Assembly (NCBI GenBank): GCA_029783825.1
Contig: JAREIK010001468.1
Location: 4,572,261 to 4,636,260, forward strand
DNA length: 64,000 bases
Reading direction: 5' to 3'
DNA from: Sapria himalayana
Taxonomy: Eukaryota; Streptophyta; Magnoliopsida; Malpighiales; Rafflesiaceae
In this document: positions 1 through 14,633 of the stretch, in pieces
How the letters are laid out: each line of letters opens with the position of its first letter
Numbering within the stretch: position 1 is the stretch's first letter
Notes under the pieces: generated by a model
Told to the model about the DNA's origin: nothing
Databases searched by the model: none
Seen by the model: only the letters and a program-made list of their open reading frames with translations
Made by a program: the position numbers and the translations under genes

Positions 1-3000
1 GACAACAAATTATCTTTATATGAGAGTCATTCACTATTTTATACCTTCTAGATAATTCTATCAAGTTATTTTGAATGTTACTTCATATGCACATTTTTAT
101 TCTTTAGCATCATATGTTATAAAGACTTAGGATTGTTATAGTTTGAAAGTATTTGTATTTTTAGTTTTGTTAATGCATTAATCATACAATTAATATATGC
201 TTCCTTCAAGTTTCATTAGTAGGAATCATACTAGTGAAAATAACTTATAAGGGCTTTCACTACTTTACAAGTCACAATATAGTAGCATATATCCTAATAA
301 TTATCTGTCATAATCCTTCTCTTTGATGATGTGACTCTCATACTAAAGGTAAAATACTTAGAAAAATATTCTATATAACCTCAATCCTAATTAATAACAA
401 GTTATTTTATAATATGTATAGTGGATTGAGATGAAAAGTGTTCACATTTTCTGCTCTTTAAGCATCATACTTATAATGATTAATATACCCAAAATTTAAG
501 TTAACATATAGTTTATTTCATAAATCATAGTCAGATAGACTGTCACATTCTTGTATCATACACATATAATTGAGACTCATAGTTTACTTATCATTATCCA
601 CCACATAATCTCATACAAACCCACTAATAATTAAAACTCAAGTTTAAGTTTTATTTAAGCACTCATTCATCAATATTAATAACAAAATATAAATTAAATA
701 CATTCATTAAAAAAAATATTTGTCATATCACATAAATCAATTTAATCAAATCATTAACCACGTGCTATTTTCATAAAAAAATTTCAAATCTACATAGGAA
801 AGGAGTTTTGAGATCCACACTTCCCAACTCTAAGGATTGTATTAAATCTTGTATCTCTTACTTACTTGTTGAACTCCTAGGAAGTGAGAAATTCATTTAT
901 ATGGGTTGGTAGTTTTTCCATGGCTTTACTTGTTGTGTGGAGGGAGAGAGAAGAAAAAAGTTTTTTAAAATTTTTCTATTTTTCACTTTTATACTCGGGT
1001 GATTCTATATTATTCTAAGTAAAAAAGTCGTAACTTTCAGAAGAAAGTCACCACTTTAGCATTCATCTCTTGAGTTTGATATCATAACTCTAAAAAATAG
1101 TCACAACTTTATAATGTATCATAATCTTTATATAACACAAAGTCATGATATTGGGTAATAACCATACCTTGGGACTAATATCACCACACCACAAAGTCAT
1201 GAGACTATAAAATGGTCATGGCTTCGTACACTTGTTTTCTTATTCTTCACAAAGGACCATGATGCTATGAAATAACCATAGTATTGGTACTGGTCTTTCT
1301 TAATTATTATATGACTATGACACTAGGAAATAGTAATGGAGCCAAAGAGGTCTCTCTTATTTATCCTATATGACAATGACAAATTTTTTCCTTCATATGT
1401 TTCTAGTTTTAGTGATACTATGAGTGGTCACGACACTAGCATTCACCTATCTCATATAATATATTGACATTGCATTGGAAAGGTATTGTAGCACTGCAAT
1501 TAGCCTATATATAAAAGTCATGGTTTTGCCTTCATTTGATAATAAGAGTTATGATATTGAGAAATGGTCGTACTTGAGTAATATCCTCTATAATATTTAG
1601 TATTTTAAAATTCATAATGATGAATAATTACCACAGCTTTGGCCTAATTAGTTTTAGCTTCATAACTTTCCATAGCTCAACATTTGTAGCTTTGTAAAAA
1701 TACAGTAGTTGTGGCTTGAGACTACCAAGTCATATTAAAGATAAAGTCATAATACTTGAGCTTGGTGATGACCTTTAGAACTAGTGGGATACTTGGCTAC
1801 TATAACATATAATTAGTATTATATCTGTATAAATTTAATGAGATAAGTATGAGTATGATTCAGTGATCATATCATAACCACAAAGAATATGACATATAAT
1901 TAAAGATTATACTAATGAGTTTATCAACTGATGGAATACAAAGAATGTTATAACTAATAATATAAAGTTTCAGCAAAGAATGGATGCTAAAACCAAAAAT
2001 AAATATATATTCTATCTCCTCACTTAAATACCTATGAAAACTTATTGATTTCATAACTATTCATCAAAACTTTCCAAAACTCAGAAGTCATGAAATCAAT
2101 CCATGATTTCACCATTTCCATGCCTACACATCAATATAAACTACTAAAATATATATGAATATTCAAAAGTTTGAACATTGAATAGCATATCATGGGACAT
2201 ATGCAAGTGGGAGATACTTGTATGATGGTGAAAACCCTATGAATCATTTATACTTGTATGATTTTCATAAGTGAAATTCATGTAATGACATATTTTATTA
2301 TCAAGAGTATAACACTTAGTTAAAAGTAAAAATGTAATTAGTATCATATTATATTGCATCATTGAGATAATTATAGATTACAAAATAGAAATACATACTT
2401 AAAGAAATTATCAAGGATAGTTGATATAGTGCCTAAAAAGAGTAGATGTGTGAATGACTCTTACGTGGAAACATATGTTGCTTTATTGAAAAATTTTGAG
2501 GGTGTAACTTTTGTGAGAGGCAAATGAGGAAAACATATTCATTACATAAGGTTGCACATATAGCACTAAAGCTTTGTGATCTATGACAAGTAGTATCAAA
2601 AGTAGTTTGAAGTATCAATATGATTATGGAGACTTGTTATGATCCTAGTAATTAAATAATATCTTCCAAAGATAGTACAAAGTAGCCAATGAAGCTTGGG
2701 TAGTTGTGGTACAAATAAGGTGACTACTCTGTTGATCAATATTTTGTATAAAAAAGTACAAATATTCTTGTATATATTGGGTGTTATTAGATGATGTATA
2801 AGTAAAGAATTGAGCCATAATTAGACATATTTCATAATTATGGAGTTTTAATAGATTTTGATAAATAATCATGAAATCATTATATTTTTAGAGATATTTG
2901 GTGACTTGGTGATGTGTAGTTTATCAAGTTGTTTCAACATCTATTCTTGGCCCAAACTCTATATATTTAGTCATGCAAATTTTTCTACTCAATAACTCTA

Positions 3001-5400
3001 TCACTTCATTAATACAATTCTTCAATTATGTAATACATTCTTTTTGACTATGATATTATCTTGAAGTCACATGCATATTTATCTTTTAAAAATTAAATAG
3101 TTACAATATTAATTTTATGTCATAGTAATTGAGTACTCTATTGATGCTATGAGTCATGACCACTTTCTAGCATGTAATTCTAGAGAGAAACGAGAGTAGC
3201 ATGTGATTCAAATTTGTATCCTAAATTCTTTTGTGGACTTTCATTAAGAACCTAAGATTCATGAGACTTATTCTCTTATAACTTGTATAAATATTTTTTA
3301 ATATTTGTCTAAATTTAGATATATGATTTATGTAATTATGATTTATTTGATGTATGAATTATTTTATGATTCATTGATAGTTTGATTTATGATGTGAAAT
3401 GGAAATTGATAGAAATTGTGATTAAATAGAACTTAAATTAGTATTTTAACTATTAATAGATTTATTCATGTTATCTTGGTGGATGGTGATAAGTAACCAT
3501 GGGCTTACTCATGCATATGGTAGGAAGAAAGTGATAACACTTCTAACCACAATGCATGAGACGAACCTGCATTAAAATTTAAAATTAGGGTATATTAATT
3601 TTTGTGAGTATGATGCTCACGAAGTCAAAAGTATGGTCAGTTTTATATATTATTCTATTGTACAAGTTCTATATAAAATTATCTTTAATTGATATGGATA
3701 TTTTATAGAATATTATCCAAAGGAGTTTATCATTATAGTGAGAGTTACATCATCACTGTGTGAGTAGTTATAACGCAAATGGTTGTGACATCCCTTTAAG
3801 TTACTTTCACTCATATGGTTCCCTCTAGCAAGATTTGAGAGAATTATATATTAATTATGTGAGTATGATATACTTATGAAGTCAAATGTGCAAATGTTTT
3901 TAAACCATATTAGTTTTTGGTCTTTATGACATTTGAGGCTCAAAAAAAATGTTCATATGAAACTACTGTCAAGGGTAGTTGATGAGTTGACTAGATGGGA
4001 TAAACTTGTGAATGACCCTCAAGCATAGATGATTGATTATCTCTATGATAAATTATCAAGAAGACAACTATGGGAAAACCATCACTAGGATAGGTTTAAT
4101 GGTGATATTTACTTTATATACCATTAAAGAAAAGTAGCATATAATAATAATCCAATATTCATTCTATATCCAAACCCAAAATAAATTAAATTATTTAAAT
4201 ATGTTTCATACAAATCAAGTGGAAAAATCATATGATCTAACAGTCATACTAAAATCCTAAATTATCTTTTTATATTAAAAGCTATGTTGTGTCTCATTAT
4301 GGGATTGAATATTTATGGGATTGATTTCTAAATGAAACTTTTTTTACTAGTTATATGACTTAAATACTTGGGAATATTTGTTGATGAGATGTCCTTACCA
4401 ATGAGCTTTTGAGATATTATATAATCAATAAAATTAAGCAATGTAACAAAGTCACAACTCACAACAATCACTATTATGGCCAAAAGGCCTATAAGTGATA
4501 GCATGTTCTTTCAGATAAGGTAATACCATTTAATATTTTAGTAGTTACATGAGAGCATAGCCTACTAAGGATTGAAGTTTAGACAACATAATTTCAATGT
4601 GTTATCCAAGAAGCATGATACGTGAGGTCAAATCTCTTTACCCATTGTGACTTAGCATAGACTTAGGTGTGTACATCGCTCATAAGGAGTAAGAAATAGT
4701 TGATAGTTTCATTCGAGTGAATTTTGCTAAAGAATTGCATGAGGGAATACAATTAATTAGGTGGGAAAGATTGTTATGGACTCATAATTTTTAGTGTCCA
4801 TTACTTAATAAAAATATATTTATGATGATTAATATATTGCCTATTAAAATATACAAGATGTGAGAGCTTTATAGTGGCATGTGGAATGAATTGGTATGAT
4901 TCTTCAAGTGTTCAGGCATGCTGGCCTGATTGAGTTTGGGGAGGTTATCACAAGTCAGTGACTTAATAATGAACAAGGATTTTTACCAACCATGCACAAA
5001 CTAATCAGGATCTATAGCTATTAGTTGGCATTGCACGAATCTTAAATCCTTGATGACTTGTTGATGGGGTGTCATACTAGTTTTGTCTTTGTATTGAAAC
5101 CTTTGGCTTGTGACACATTCACCTAACACAAAAATATGATACTATAAAATTGAAAGAAATAAAGGTATAAGTCTTGCAAATACTTGCATGTGTGGTAGAT
5201 ATCATACTTGTTTGGATCCTTTTGGTCTAGTGTCACGGTCCAATAAAATTCCAAAAAATATCAAATCATTGGTTGGGCTTTTCAAGACTTTGAGAATGAT
5301 TTTAAAGTTCTAAAGTAATTATAGAAAGTTGAATACACCTTTCCATTATAATTTATTCTAGAGATTTCCTATATAATGAGATTGTAACATATAACATAAT
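1..5400. other. AT-rich gene-free sequence, retrotransposon debris
   Basis: No open frame with recognisable protein similarity. The segment at about 2,430-2,640 ('aacttttgtgagaggc' followed by 'tatagcactaa' and 'tttgtgatctatga') repeats the leader seen at about 5,540-5,645, so a second decayed copy of the same LTR retrotransposon is likely. A motif 'gtgagtatgat...gaagtcaaa' occurs twice, near 3,604 and 3,860. Nothing else supportable was seen. Confidence 0.5.
1020..1790. repeat. degenerate tandem repeat, about 60-80 bp period
   Basis: A phrase of the form 'gtcatga-ac/at-tag-aaatggtcatgg' recurs with drift near 1,140, 1,200, 1,260, 1,315, 1,430 and 1,550. The copies are strongly diverged and spacing is irregular, so this is an old minisatellite-like stretch, possibly part of an LTR. 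Judged by eye only. Confidence 0.4.
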
Positions 5401-6800
5401 TTATGCCTTTAGTGAAGGAGAGCTCTCAACAATACAAGGGGGAGGTCTCTCATTATTGTACTCATTATTGTTTTATTTATAATATATTGTCTCTCTCTAG
5501 GTGTTATCTCTCTTATAAAACCTATGTGTAAGATCTACTAAGTGCAACTTTTGTGAGAGGTAATAGTTGACTGACTTAAGAAAATAAGAAAGTGAGTTTT
5601 CTAGCCTAGGGCTACATGTATAGCACTAATATTTGTGATCCATGATAGCCTTAGTCATTTAGGTACATTTGTTCTTTTGATCCCTAGGATTAGACACATC
5701 TTACCTAGAGTTCTTGATCTCAGAATCAGATGTCATAGTAAGGAAGTCAACCACCTCCATTTTTTATTGGATATACCAAACCAAAAAAATTATATTTTGG
5801 TGTCTATGGTAATTGCTATGTCAGAGGAGAAAAAGAAGTTGAAAAGGAATCTTTCAACTTGCAAGCAAATCATAGATGATGACATGATTGGCCAAATACC
5901 CTCACTATGAGTGGATATCCCAAATTCAGAGGAGTTCAAAGGTACTCGAGTGGCAAAAAATATTGATAATTTACTTTAAAGAAAGAAATAATAATTATGA
6001 GTGATATAACCAGTGTTAGTATTACTTCTATGTAATTGATGGTTATTATACTTTCTTTATCATAACAAAAAAGTTGAGATGCTAATATTCATAATTGTGA
6101 ATCATTTAAATGGGAGTTCAATCAATAATTTTATACATAGCATGTGGAAGATGAAGTAGGGGCTAAGTTGTAGAGAATAATCCAATGTATGAAAGTAAGA
6201 GATTATGTACTTAAGTTTTTTGAACTAATGCTTCAAATGTCTAATTTTGGTAAAAAGGCATTCTTTTTCTTTGTGGATGGTTTCAAACCTTGAGCTAAGA
6301 AAGCATTGCAGAGAAGAGGTGTTCAAGACCTCATTCATACAATGTCTATACCATTTCATGTTATAGCAGAATCATGTTAATCGAGATAAATAGTTGAGGG
6401 ATAGTTATCTAATGATGAGAGAATAACTATCTAGGGTTGGGGATGGAAAAAAGAAGAAAGGGCCAGTATCATGATTACTTTGTGATAGACCATATCATGA
6501 TTAACTTATTTAAATCAGAATTAACTTGTAGATATTGCCTTGGAAAATGAAGAATCATAAAAAGTTATTGTTAAACTGAGTTTAATCTTATTGAGCTCGA
6601 TTGAAAATAAAAAACATATAACATGAAATGGTTTGATGTTCATGGATTTCACTATTTCCAAACATAATATCAAAGTGTTTGTAGATACAAAAGTTTTTGA
6701 CCTTTTTATTTCTAAATGGATTGCAGATTAATTGAATCTCAACATAATAAATAACAATTGGTAAATTATGATATTAAATTATAAAGAAATTCTAACAATT
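5400..6800 (+). mobile_element. decayed Ty3/gypsy retrotransposon: leader, gag, protease remnant
   Basis: The order is that of a plant Ty3/gypsy 5' end. 5,400-5,630 resembles an LTR end and leader. 5,635-5,910 is an open frame (91 aa) in the gag N-terminal position. 6,190-6,360 reads as a gag core in one frame, including 'REYV'-like 'VRDYVLKFFELMLQMSNFG', 'FFFFVDGFKP' and 'ALQRRGVQDL', a pattern typical of plant retrotransposon gag proteins. 6,440-6,520 holds a lysine-rich stretch and a trace of a Cys-containing knuckle. 6,640-6,740 resembles an aspartic-protease region. Several stops and missing bases break every frame, and reverse transcriptase and integrase were not found. Family assignment rests on the gag pattern alone. 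Confidence 0.6.
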
Positions 6801-6809
6801 AGTATTATA

Positions 6810-8640
6810 TCCAATGTAAAGGTCTAATTGATAGATTATGCATCCTAGACCTTTTGCTAATACATAATCTCATAACATAAAGAATTGAAAAATCTAAAAA
6901 AAAAAATATGTGCAATGTAATTAGTAAAAGTGATGAGACAAAATAAAATATAATATCTGGTAGCCCAATAGTAAAATAACTATTGCTCGAGTTGAGAAAT
7001 AAAGTTGGGTCTCAGATAGATACTTAGAATCCATGATTTGCTTACTTCCTTGTGTATGCTGAGATTTCTTTAATATTGAAATTATGTTAAGCTCAATTAT
7101 CAAACAGAGGGTAGCTTCATATGAATTTATTTCTTTGGCCTCTTAGCAAATAAGGTTGTTATCAACTTTGAACTATCACTATCAAAGGTAATCTCCTTGT
7201 TGCTGTGCCTTTGGTATTTTGCCACTCAAACTATATTTACTATGTTCACAGATCGTCAACACTTCTACTCATTTTAAGTAATATGTCAACTACATTTGAC
7301 TATTGTTTCAAATATGTATCTCTATTCTTTAACCTCGATAATTAATATATATATGGAATGATGTGATAATAATTGTGTTTAGACTTTCAATACTATACTC
7401 ATGCTAATTAATATACATCTTTCTATTGATTTCACATATTGAAGTCATATAAGAGAAAATAATTCTCAAGTTTATTATCATTTTACAAATCTCCTATATT
7501 TACTTGTATCCCATGACTTACATATCATTATCTATCATTACCCATAATTACATAACTTCTACATTATTTGAAATCTAGTTTTTCTAGAATATTAATAATA
7601 GAATAGTCATAAATTTATCTGTGCTTTTGACTTCCTAATCACTATACTCACATTAATAAAATTTACACAAATTTAAGATTTTCACACCTGGTAAGGGTAG
7701 AAGGGCTCTCATTTTTTTCGGATCAAATCTCATGAGTATGTTGCATGAATTACATGTCACCATCTACTATAGACAACAAACATAAATCTATGTTATGGTA
7801 GAATCCTAAATCTATATTCTAGTTAACATACATAGCCAATAACATTCAAAACATAATATATTCATAATAAAATAATATACAATTATAATCATTATACACA
7901 TACATAAATGAATCTTGTATCTTTTTTTTTTTAGTCTAACATTGAAGAAGAATTCATGCGAGATGTTTGATAATTCATATTGTCAAATCGAGGATTTCTA
8001 ATGATAGCAGGTATAAGGATTTAGATCTTAAATCTAGTTCTCAATCTATCATTATTTGTGTTCTGCTTAAATATATCTATAATCTAGGGTTGAAAATTAT
8101 GTCACCTTAGGATTTGTATGTTGATCTTGATTTTTTGAGTCTCTTTTCCTCTTTTTTTTTTTCAAAAATCTCTATGGCCTCATTCTATATTATCAGGGTT
8201 CCATTGAGTTATTGTGCAACTCTTCAAGCTAGCTGTCAAGACTTTAAAATAAGGCTATCCAAAAATCTCTTTTCCACATACATATAAATATACAATATAT
8301 AATATGTTCACATACCACATATTATTCTTGGCATTGGAATATACTATTTTATGGATCTTAAATCTATCAGAACAAGGGCAAGGTGGTTTAGAATGGGAGA
8401 AGATGAGGAAGATTAGGGAGAAACAGGAGAGATTGGAGGAGGGGGAAACAAGGATAGAAAGGTGGAGAATATGGGATTGAAAATTCAAAATGGGAGGAGA
8501 TGAAAAAGAAAAACAATGATATTAGGGGCATATTCGTAAGGAAAGTTTTAAGAGCTAATAAAATTAATTAGTTTAAAGTTTAGTGTACATATTTTTAATA
8601 TATAAAAGTTTGTATTACTTTTTTTAAAGTATTTTGCATA
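6810..8640. other. AT-rich intergenic sequence
   Basis: No coding frame, RNA gene or clear transposon end was recognised. It includes poly-A and poly-T runs (for example near 7,920 and 8,150) and a purine-rich stretch at about 8,370-8,480. It probably continues the retrotransposon debris upstream and then the 5' flank of the exon-like island at 8,747. Confidence 0.4.
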
Positions 8641-8746
8641 TGGCGAATCAAAATACAAATTGATTTTCAATATAATTTACCCCGAAATGTTTTCCAATAA
8701 AAAATAGAAATTCTTCGTGCGTCAAGCTAATTAACTCACTAGCGGA

Positions 8747-8990
8747 ATGTCGTCGCCAGCAGAGCGTTCCTCGTCTTCCCCGGCGAGCACCTCCCTCAAC
8801 TCGCAGTCGCTTCCTACTGTATATTCTCATCGTTTTTATTTAATGGTTCTCATTTTTTTTGCTTTTAACAAGTCGAGTTCTAACAATGAAGTCCTTTTTG
8901 TTTTTTTGTTCGTTTATGAAAGACCAATTTCGAACTGAAGGATAGTATTCATGATTTTCCGGAAGAAAAGCACGACATGGAGAATCTTAC
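8747..8990 (+). CDS. candidate 5' exons of an unidentified gene
   Basis: A sudden GC-richer island in AT-rich surroundings. An ATG at 8,747 opens a Ser/Ala/Pro-rich reading of 24 codons (begins MSSPAERSSSSPAST) ending at a possible donor CCTACT|GTATAT at 8,818. A second exon-like piece, 8,941-8,990, reads DSIHDFPEEKHDMENLT in frame and ends at a strong donor, AC|GTAAGC. A small middle piece (8,873-8,890, SSSNNE) is possible but its donor is weak. A Ser-rich N-terminus at the start of a GC-rich patch is common for plant first exons. No downstream exons were found in the next 5 kb, so this may be a truncated gene or pseudogene. Product unknown. Confidence 0.35.
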
Positions 8991-11900
8991 GTAAGCTCTG
9001 ATTGTTTATTCGAATTGATGCTGCTCTTGTTTGATTAATAAGAACTGCTTTTTTGGTGTTTATTCGTGGTATCTGTGTTTAAGCTCCTCTTTCTTCTATA
9101 AATAACAAAAAAAAAAAAATTACCAGCTTAATGTAGAATCGACACCATTGATGATGTAAGAACTTGATTCTAATTATATATGGATTTATAATACCTATAG
9201 CGAAATTTAAAGGGCCAATTTTCTACACTATAACAGACTATTTACGTATTCATCTCAAAATTATTGGTTGTGTTCAAGTTCCAATTTCCTAGAAATTTTG
9301 AAAAGCATGTTTGCTAGTAATCATGCCACTCCCAAAAAATCATTTTCGTTCATGAGAACTATTTTACAAGCGAACATGCCTGAATGGCTGTGGGATACAT
9401 CTCTCAAATTCTTAGCTCTTAGGAGCAAGATTTCTTGCATGTAATTGATCTCTGAAGGCAGCAAGTATGAAAATATCAGCTTCTATGTTCTTGCAAACAC
9501 GTCCGTACACTTCATTGATTCTCATTATTTTTTTCTAGAAATTTTTAAGAAGAGAAAGTAATTTCTAACAGCTTTTGCTACTCCATCCTTGAATTATATA
9601 CTATAATTTTTTATAACTTTATCACATCCACATAAAATGAAGCATAAGTTGATATAGTTTGGCAGATAAAAAAAATTTGGCCCTTAGCTCTATCCAAGTT
9701 TTAAAATGTATAAAATCAAGGCAAAAGATCACCAAAAAATTTAATAGAGAGCTCAATAATAACATACATGCATAACATGAATAAATATGCTAGGAAACAA
9801 TACTTCAGGTAACGAATATGTTGATTGTTCTCATTCAATAATAAAAAAAGATAAAATAAATACAAACTCATATTGTCATGCCTTCTCCAGTTAGTGCATA
9901 ATGCTTGAGAGCACCAAATTTTGAGAAAATTAAGATAAGTTGAGAAATTATGAAGGTCTTTAAAATATATATTGGATGATATGTTGTCTGAATATACGTT
10001 GTAGTAATATTTTTATCTTGAATTTTCTCTCCGAGAAAGGAGTAATATATCTTTTTATATTTTGTTTGTTCACTAAATGTTAAATTGTAGGTTATATGTA
10101 TTATCATTTGACTATCTCAATATAATATATTGAGAAAAAAAAAAATAAATATTTGATCTTCTCAAAAAAGTATTTGATATAAAATATCTCTCATATGATT
10201 GTCTAAATCATCTTGAATTTTATCAATCTACTAAATTTCAAAATAATTAGATACCATTTATTTTTTCAGGAAATAAAATTATATTCATGAGAAATCTAAA
10301 ATCTTATAGTTAATTTTCTCTTGGTGTAAGTTATTCTTGAACTCAAATATGAATACTCAATTGAATGTAAGTCTTAGTAATTATTGAAAGAAATCTCAAG
10401 GCGTGAGGAACTTTTCATATATCTTAGTATGTGAAGAGTTGCATCCAGATGAATATATTATAATGAATTTAGGAAATAATTAATTATACCGATTATAGTT
10501 ATGATCTGATGATAGTCAAATAATTATTTTTTTATTTATTTTCATATATGTGTTATAATAAATTAGAGGAATTATATCGGATAAGAAATTAATACTTGAT
10601 TTAATCAGACTATTCATTGGAATAAATTATTTCAATCTCAGATAATATTTGTGTCTATTAATATCATTCTTTTGAAATTATAATGAAAGAAACTTTTTGA
10701 GTTTAGTGATTCGTAATTTTTTTTATTTGATAATAAGAATTTTATATATGTACATGATAAGCAAAGTATTTATATAAGAATTTTATCCATTTACTTGATT
10801 TAATATTTATTTATTCTTCTTGGGAAGATTTATTTCTCGTGTTTTTGAGACACTCATATTAAGTTCCTTTTATTGGTACTCTTTTTAATGATGTGTCATT
10901 ATTCTTTATAAAATTAGTTGTACTAGTAGTACTAAATCTAAAAGCAATGTTATGTGATACTCTGCAAGGGGTAACATTTGGGAAAGAAAATGACTCTACA
11001 ACCATTGTGTTTGATTGTATGATCTTTTAGATTGAGTATTTATAAAAGATTTATCTTCAAAGAATGTCACATGACACATGTACTACTTTTTGACTATTGA
11101 TGAGTGACACATATGCACAAGGAAGATATACTCGATGACATGAGCAGTTTTTTCCTTCAACCTGAAAAAAAATCTTCATCACAACAAGTTTACTCAAAAA
11201 TTTAGATAAATAATATTTTTTTAGATATAAAAGTTGATATGTGATGTTACATGAATGAAATAACATGATATTTAGTTAATTAGAAAATTAATGATTAATA
11301 ATCTTTTATATTTAGTATAATTATTATTAAATATAATAAAATATCTCAATTTATCTTGTATAATTATTTTATTAGGTCCCTAAATATATGAATAAATTTA
11401 TGAAATGAGTCACTTCTAGTATTCTCATAATATTCTAAATAGAAATTTTTTTTATCTTTTTTCAACTAGGTATGTTTCATAGTAAATAAAAGTTATTTCT
11501 CTAATAATTGGCATTAGAAATTTTAGTTTGCTTAATGATAGATGTCCAAGCTGTGAGCATATAATTAGTGTGATAATGGTAACTAAACACACGGAGGGAC
11601 TCTCGTAGATAGAGAGAGATAACTATAATCTATCTTGCTCGTTCTTTAAGAAAGTAATTTGTTCGACTAGTTGTTTCAACATATAAACATCATAAAAAGA
11701 AAAAATAGCATATTTTAATTATTTAATAAATCAATTGACTAAAAATAAATTATAATAAAACTTGAGTACAAAGAGAATTTGTGTCAAAAGTAAATACTAA
11801 ATATTAATATTGCTAAGTCTTGTATTCTATATGATTTTATTATTGATCACAACCATATCAAAGGCTTTGATATTATAAAAAAAGTAACAAAGAATTTGAT

Positions 11901-13390
11901 GACTTATGATATGAGTATTAACTTATGTATTTATAATTCAAAAGTTTGTAGTGAAATAGTGAGAAGAAAGAATCTTAGACATTTGTGTGTTTTGGTCGGA
12001 GCTAGCCATGCCGAAATAAAAAACCCTATTATATTGCTTTTGAGTGAACGTTACAAAACTAATAGGCGTATATGTGGAAAATCTAGCATGTATGGATTTG
12101 ATGGCATGTTGCACAACTTATAAACTATAAAACTTCTTTTATAACTCAAAATATAATATCCAACATCTCTATTGAGTATGTTTTAATTTCACACACAAAA
12201 AAACATGGCATTATTGAGTTCCATGCTCTTGGAGCTTTCTTATTAGTTCTCTTATCACTATATAGGGAAGTCATTATAATAGTCTAACTAATCATCCCAA
12301 TTATACTTGATTTGGGTGTATTTGTAGATTTTTGAATCATATTTTAATTAATCCATGAGAAAATTAGAATTATCATATTACTAAGGATCTGGGTTCTTAA
12401 AGTAGTATATTGGTCCTCCTAGAATGTAGATATAAAATATTATAAATCTGATTATCTAAATCCTTTAATGTAGCTTTGTTTCTCCATGCAAGTATTAAAC
12501 CATCAATCATCTCACACAATTTGATACAACTTGAATAATAAGTTATCTCATATTGATTGATCAATTTGTATATCAATAATTAATTAATACTATTATATAA
12601 ATGAAATATATTAGATGAGTATATCAATATATGTAAGTTTCAACTTTCTTGTATGTGTGAAAAAAATTAATTGTGTTTGTCATGTATGAGTCAATCAATT
12701 ATTATAAATGAACTAGTAGCTATACATCAATTTTCAACTTCTTATCTGATTCGGGTTCTGATAACTCATCCAATAGTTGTTTCACACATCCTTAGCTTAA
12801 GAACTAAGTCTTTACTGATGTAGTTAATAATGAATATGTGTTTATAATTAATTTTGACAAAGTTATTCTCAGTGGCCACACATATTTTGAATTATTTTTT
12901 TTAACACCAAAATCAATACAACACATTATATTTTCAATTAGGCATCATCTATTGTAAACAAACATCACACATTATATTGTAATGACACCACCATTCGAAT
13001 TGTTGTGGGCACTATTGTTGGAACTATTGTAGTCTTACTAAAGAACCACAAAATCATTGTTGACCTTTGCTATCATTTTCATTGCCACCATTGAAATAAG
13101 AATGCTCAGAACAATTGATTTTCCTTTCATAGAATGTTGAGTCACCAATATTGGTGCCAAATGCCAATCAGACAACATGATTGGTCATCGGCATTGACAC
13201 ACGGAGTGCCACTATGCATGTCATTATGAGCCATATTTCATTTGTCAAAATTATTTTGATATCATGTTCAAATTAGGGTATTTGGTCCAATTAGTGTTTC
13301 AAGAATTTAATTATCTGGGAGAATCAATTAAAATGGAGAGAGAAGAAAAAATGATGCTATACTTTTTATTAATTTTACAAATTGAAAATA

Positions 13391-13424
<34 letters not shown>

Positions 13425-14633
13425 GTTGGGTTACACTACATATCGAGTGCTCTTATGTAAAGTAAATAGAAAGTAAGTAGAATAAATTAACAAACTATAT
13501 TAAACTTAATATTGATAATCCATACCAAAATTTTGGTGAATTCTCACAGTAAGTCTCCTAGGTATAATATGATTAATCTTCCTATTTGATTTAATCTTTA
13601 TAGTGAATATTCACTTACAACTAATAATATATTTTTTTAAATATGATGATATTAGTTTTCAAGATCATTTTAGTAAATAGTATCTTTTTTTTAATATGAC
13701 ATGATATAATTTTTGTTGAGATAACATCTCAGTAGGAGAATTGATATCATAATATTATTAAGAGAAATAATTAAAAAAAAAGAAAATATCTTTATGATAA
13801 TATTTGTAAAGTTGATAATATCATATTGAATATAACTCTTATATATTTTTTGAAAAGTGATAGAAAATTAAAGATTAGTAAAGTTAGTTGCATGATTATA
13901 TAGTTTTTTGAAGATTTTCTTTCACTTTGAATATGTTGTATGTCTTAATTTGCTGGTATAAATTTTAAGTATTGAGTGATTAAGACTTCTAATTTTTGAC
14001 TCATCCTGAGATGACAGTGAAATTGTAGTTTAATTGACTACTAGATTATTTGGATTTGAGATACATTTCTATATCAAGAAATGTAATTTTCTTTAATTAA
14101 TTTATTTTATAATTGTTTTCATATATGATAATTTTATAAGAAATTTATTTGAATGTTGATCAATAAATTTATATATAGATGCTGAATAATTTTCTTTATT
14201 ATTTGGATTCTCAAGTGAGACTATAGAAGAGTGAAGAAAAATTAATATGTTCGTATATATTTTTAAGGCTTTTAATCTTTCTAGATTGGCTAAAAATTGA
14301 GTTTAGTTAAAAAATGATAACATTATTACATATTAATACTCCACAAGGCTCTTGTGAAAAGTGCTTGTATCATTTTTGTATATTAGATTAATTAAGAAGA
14401 ATAAACTTTAATGCTAAAGGTGTCATCTTATCTTGACTTAGGCAGAGATTATAGTCAAAATAAATATTTTCAAAAATTATGAGAAGTAGATTAAATTAAC
14501 TTTTTTCAAGATGTATGATTTAAAAGGGTACACAGTCAAACATGATAAAAAAAAGCATCTATTATTTTGGTTAATAAGATGGTTTTGGTTTAATATTTCA
14601 TCTCTTCGAGGTTACTTTGAAACATTCCTATCA
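8991..14633. other. AT-rich gene-free stretch
   Basis: Open frames here (for example 9,868-10,107 minus, 11,896-12,123 plus, 13,264-13,476 plus) show no recognisable family, biased composition and no splice context, and are treated as chance. A (GT)n(AT)n microsatellite lies at about 13,391-13,425. A G-A-T-rich stretch near 13,000-13,200 may be retrotransposon debris. If the 8,747 island is real, later exons should be here, but I could not see them. Confidence 0.4.
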
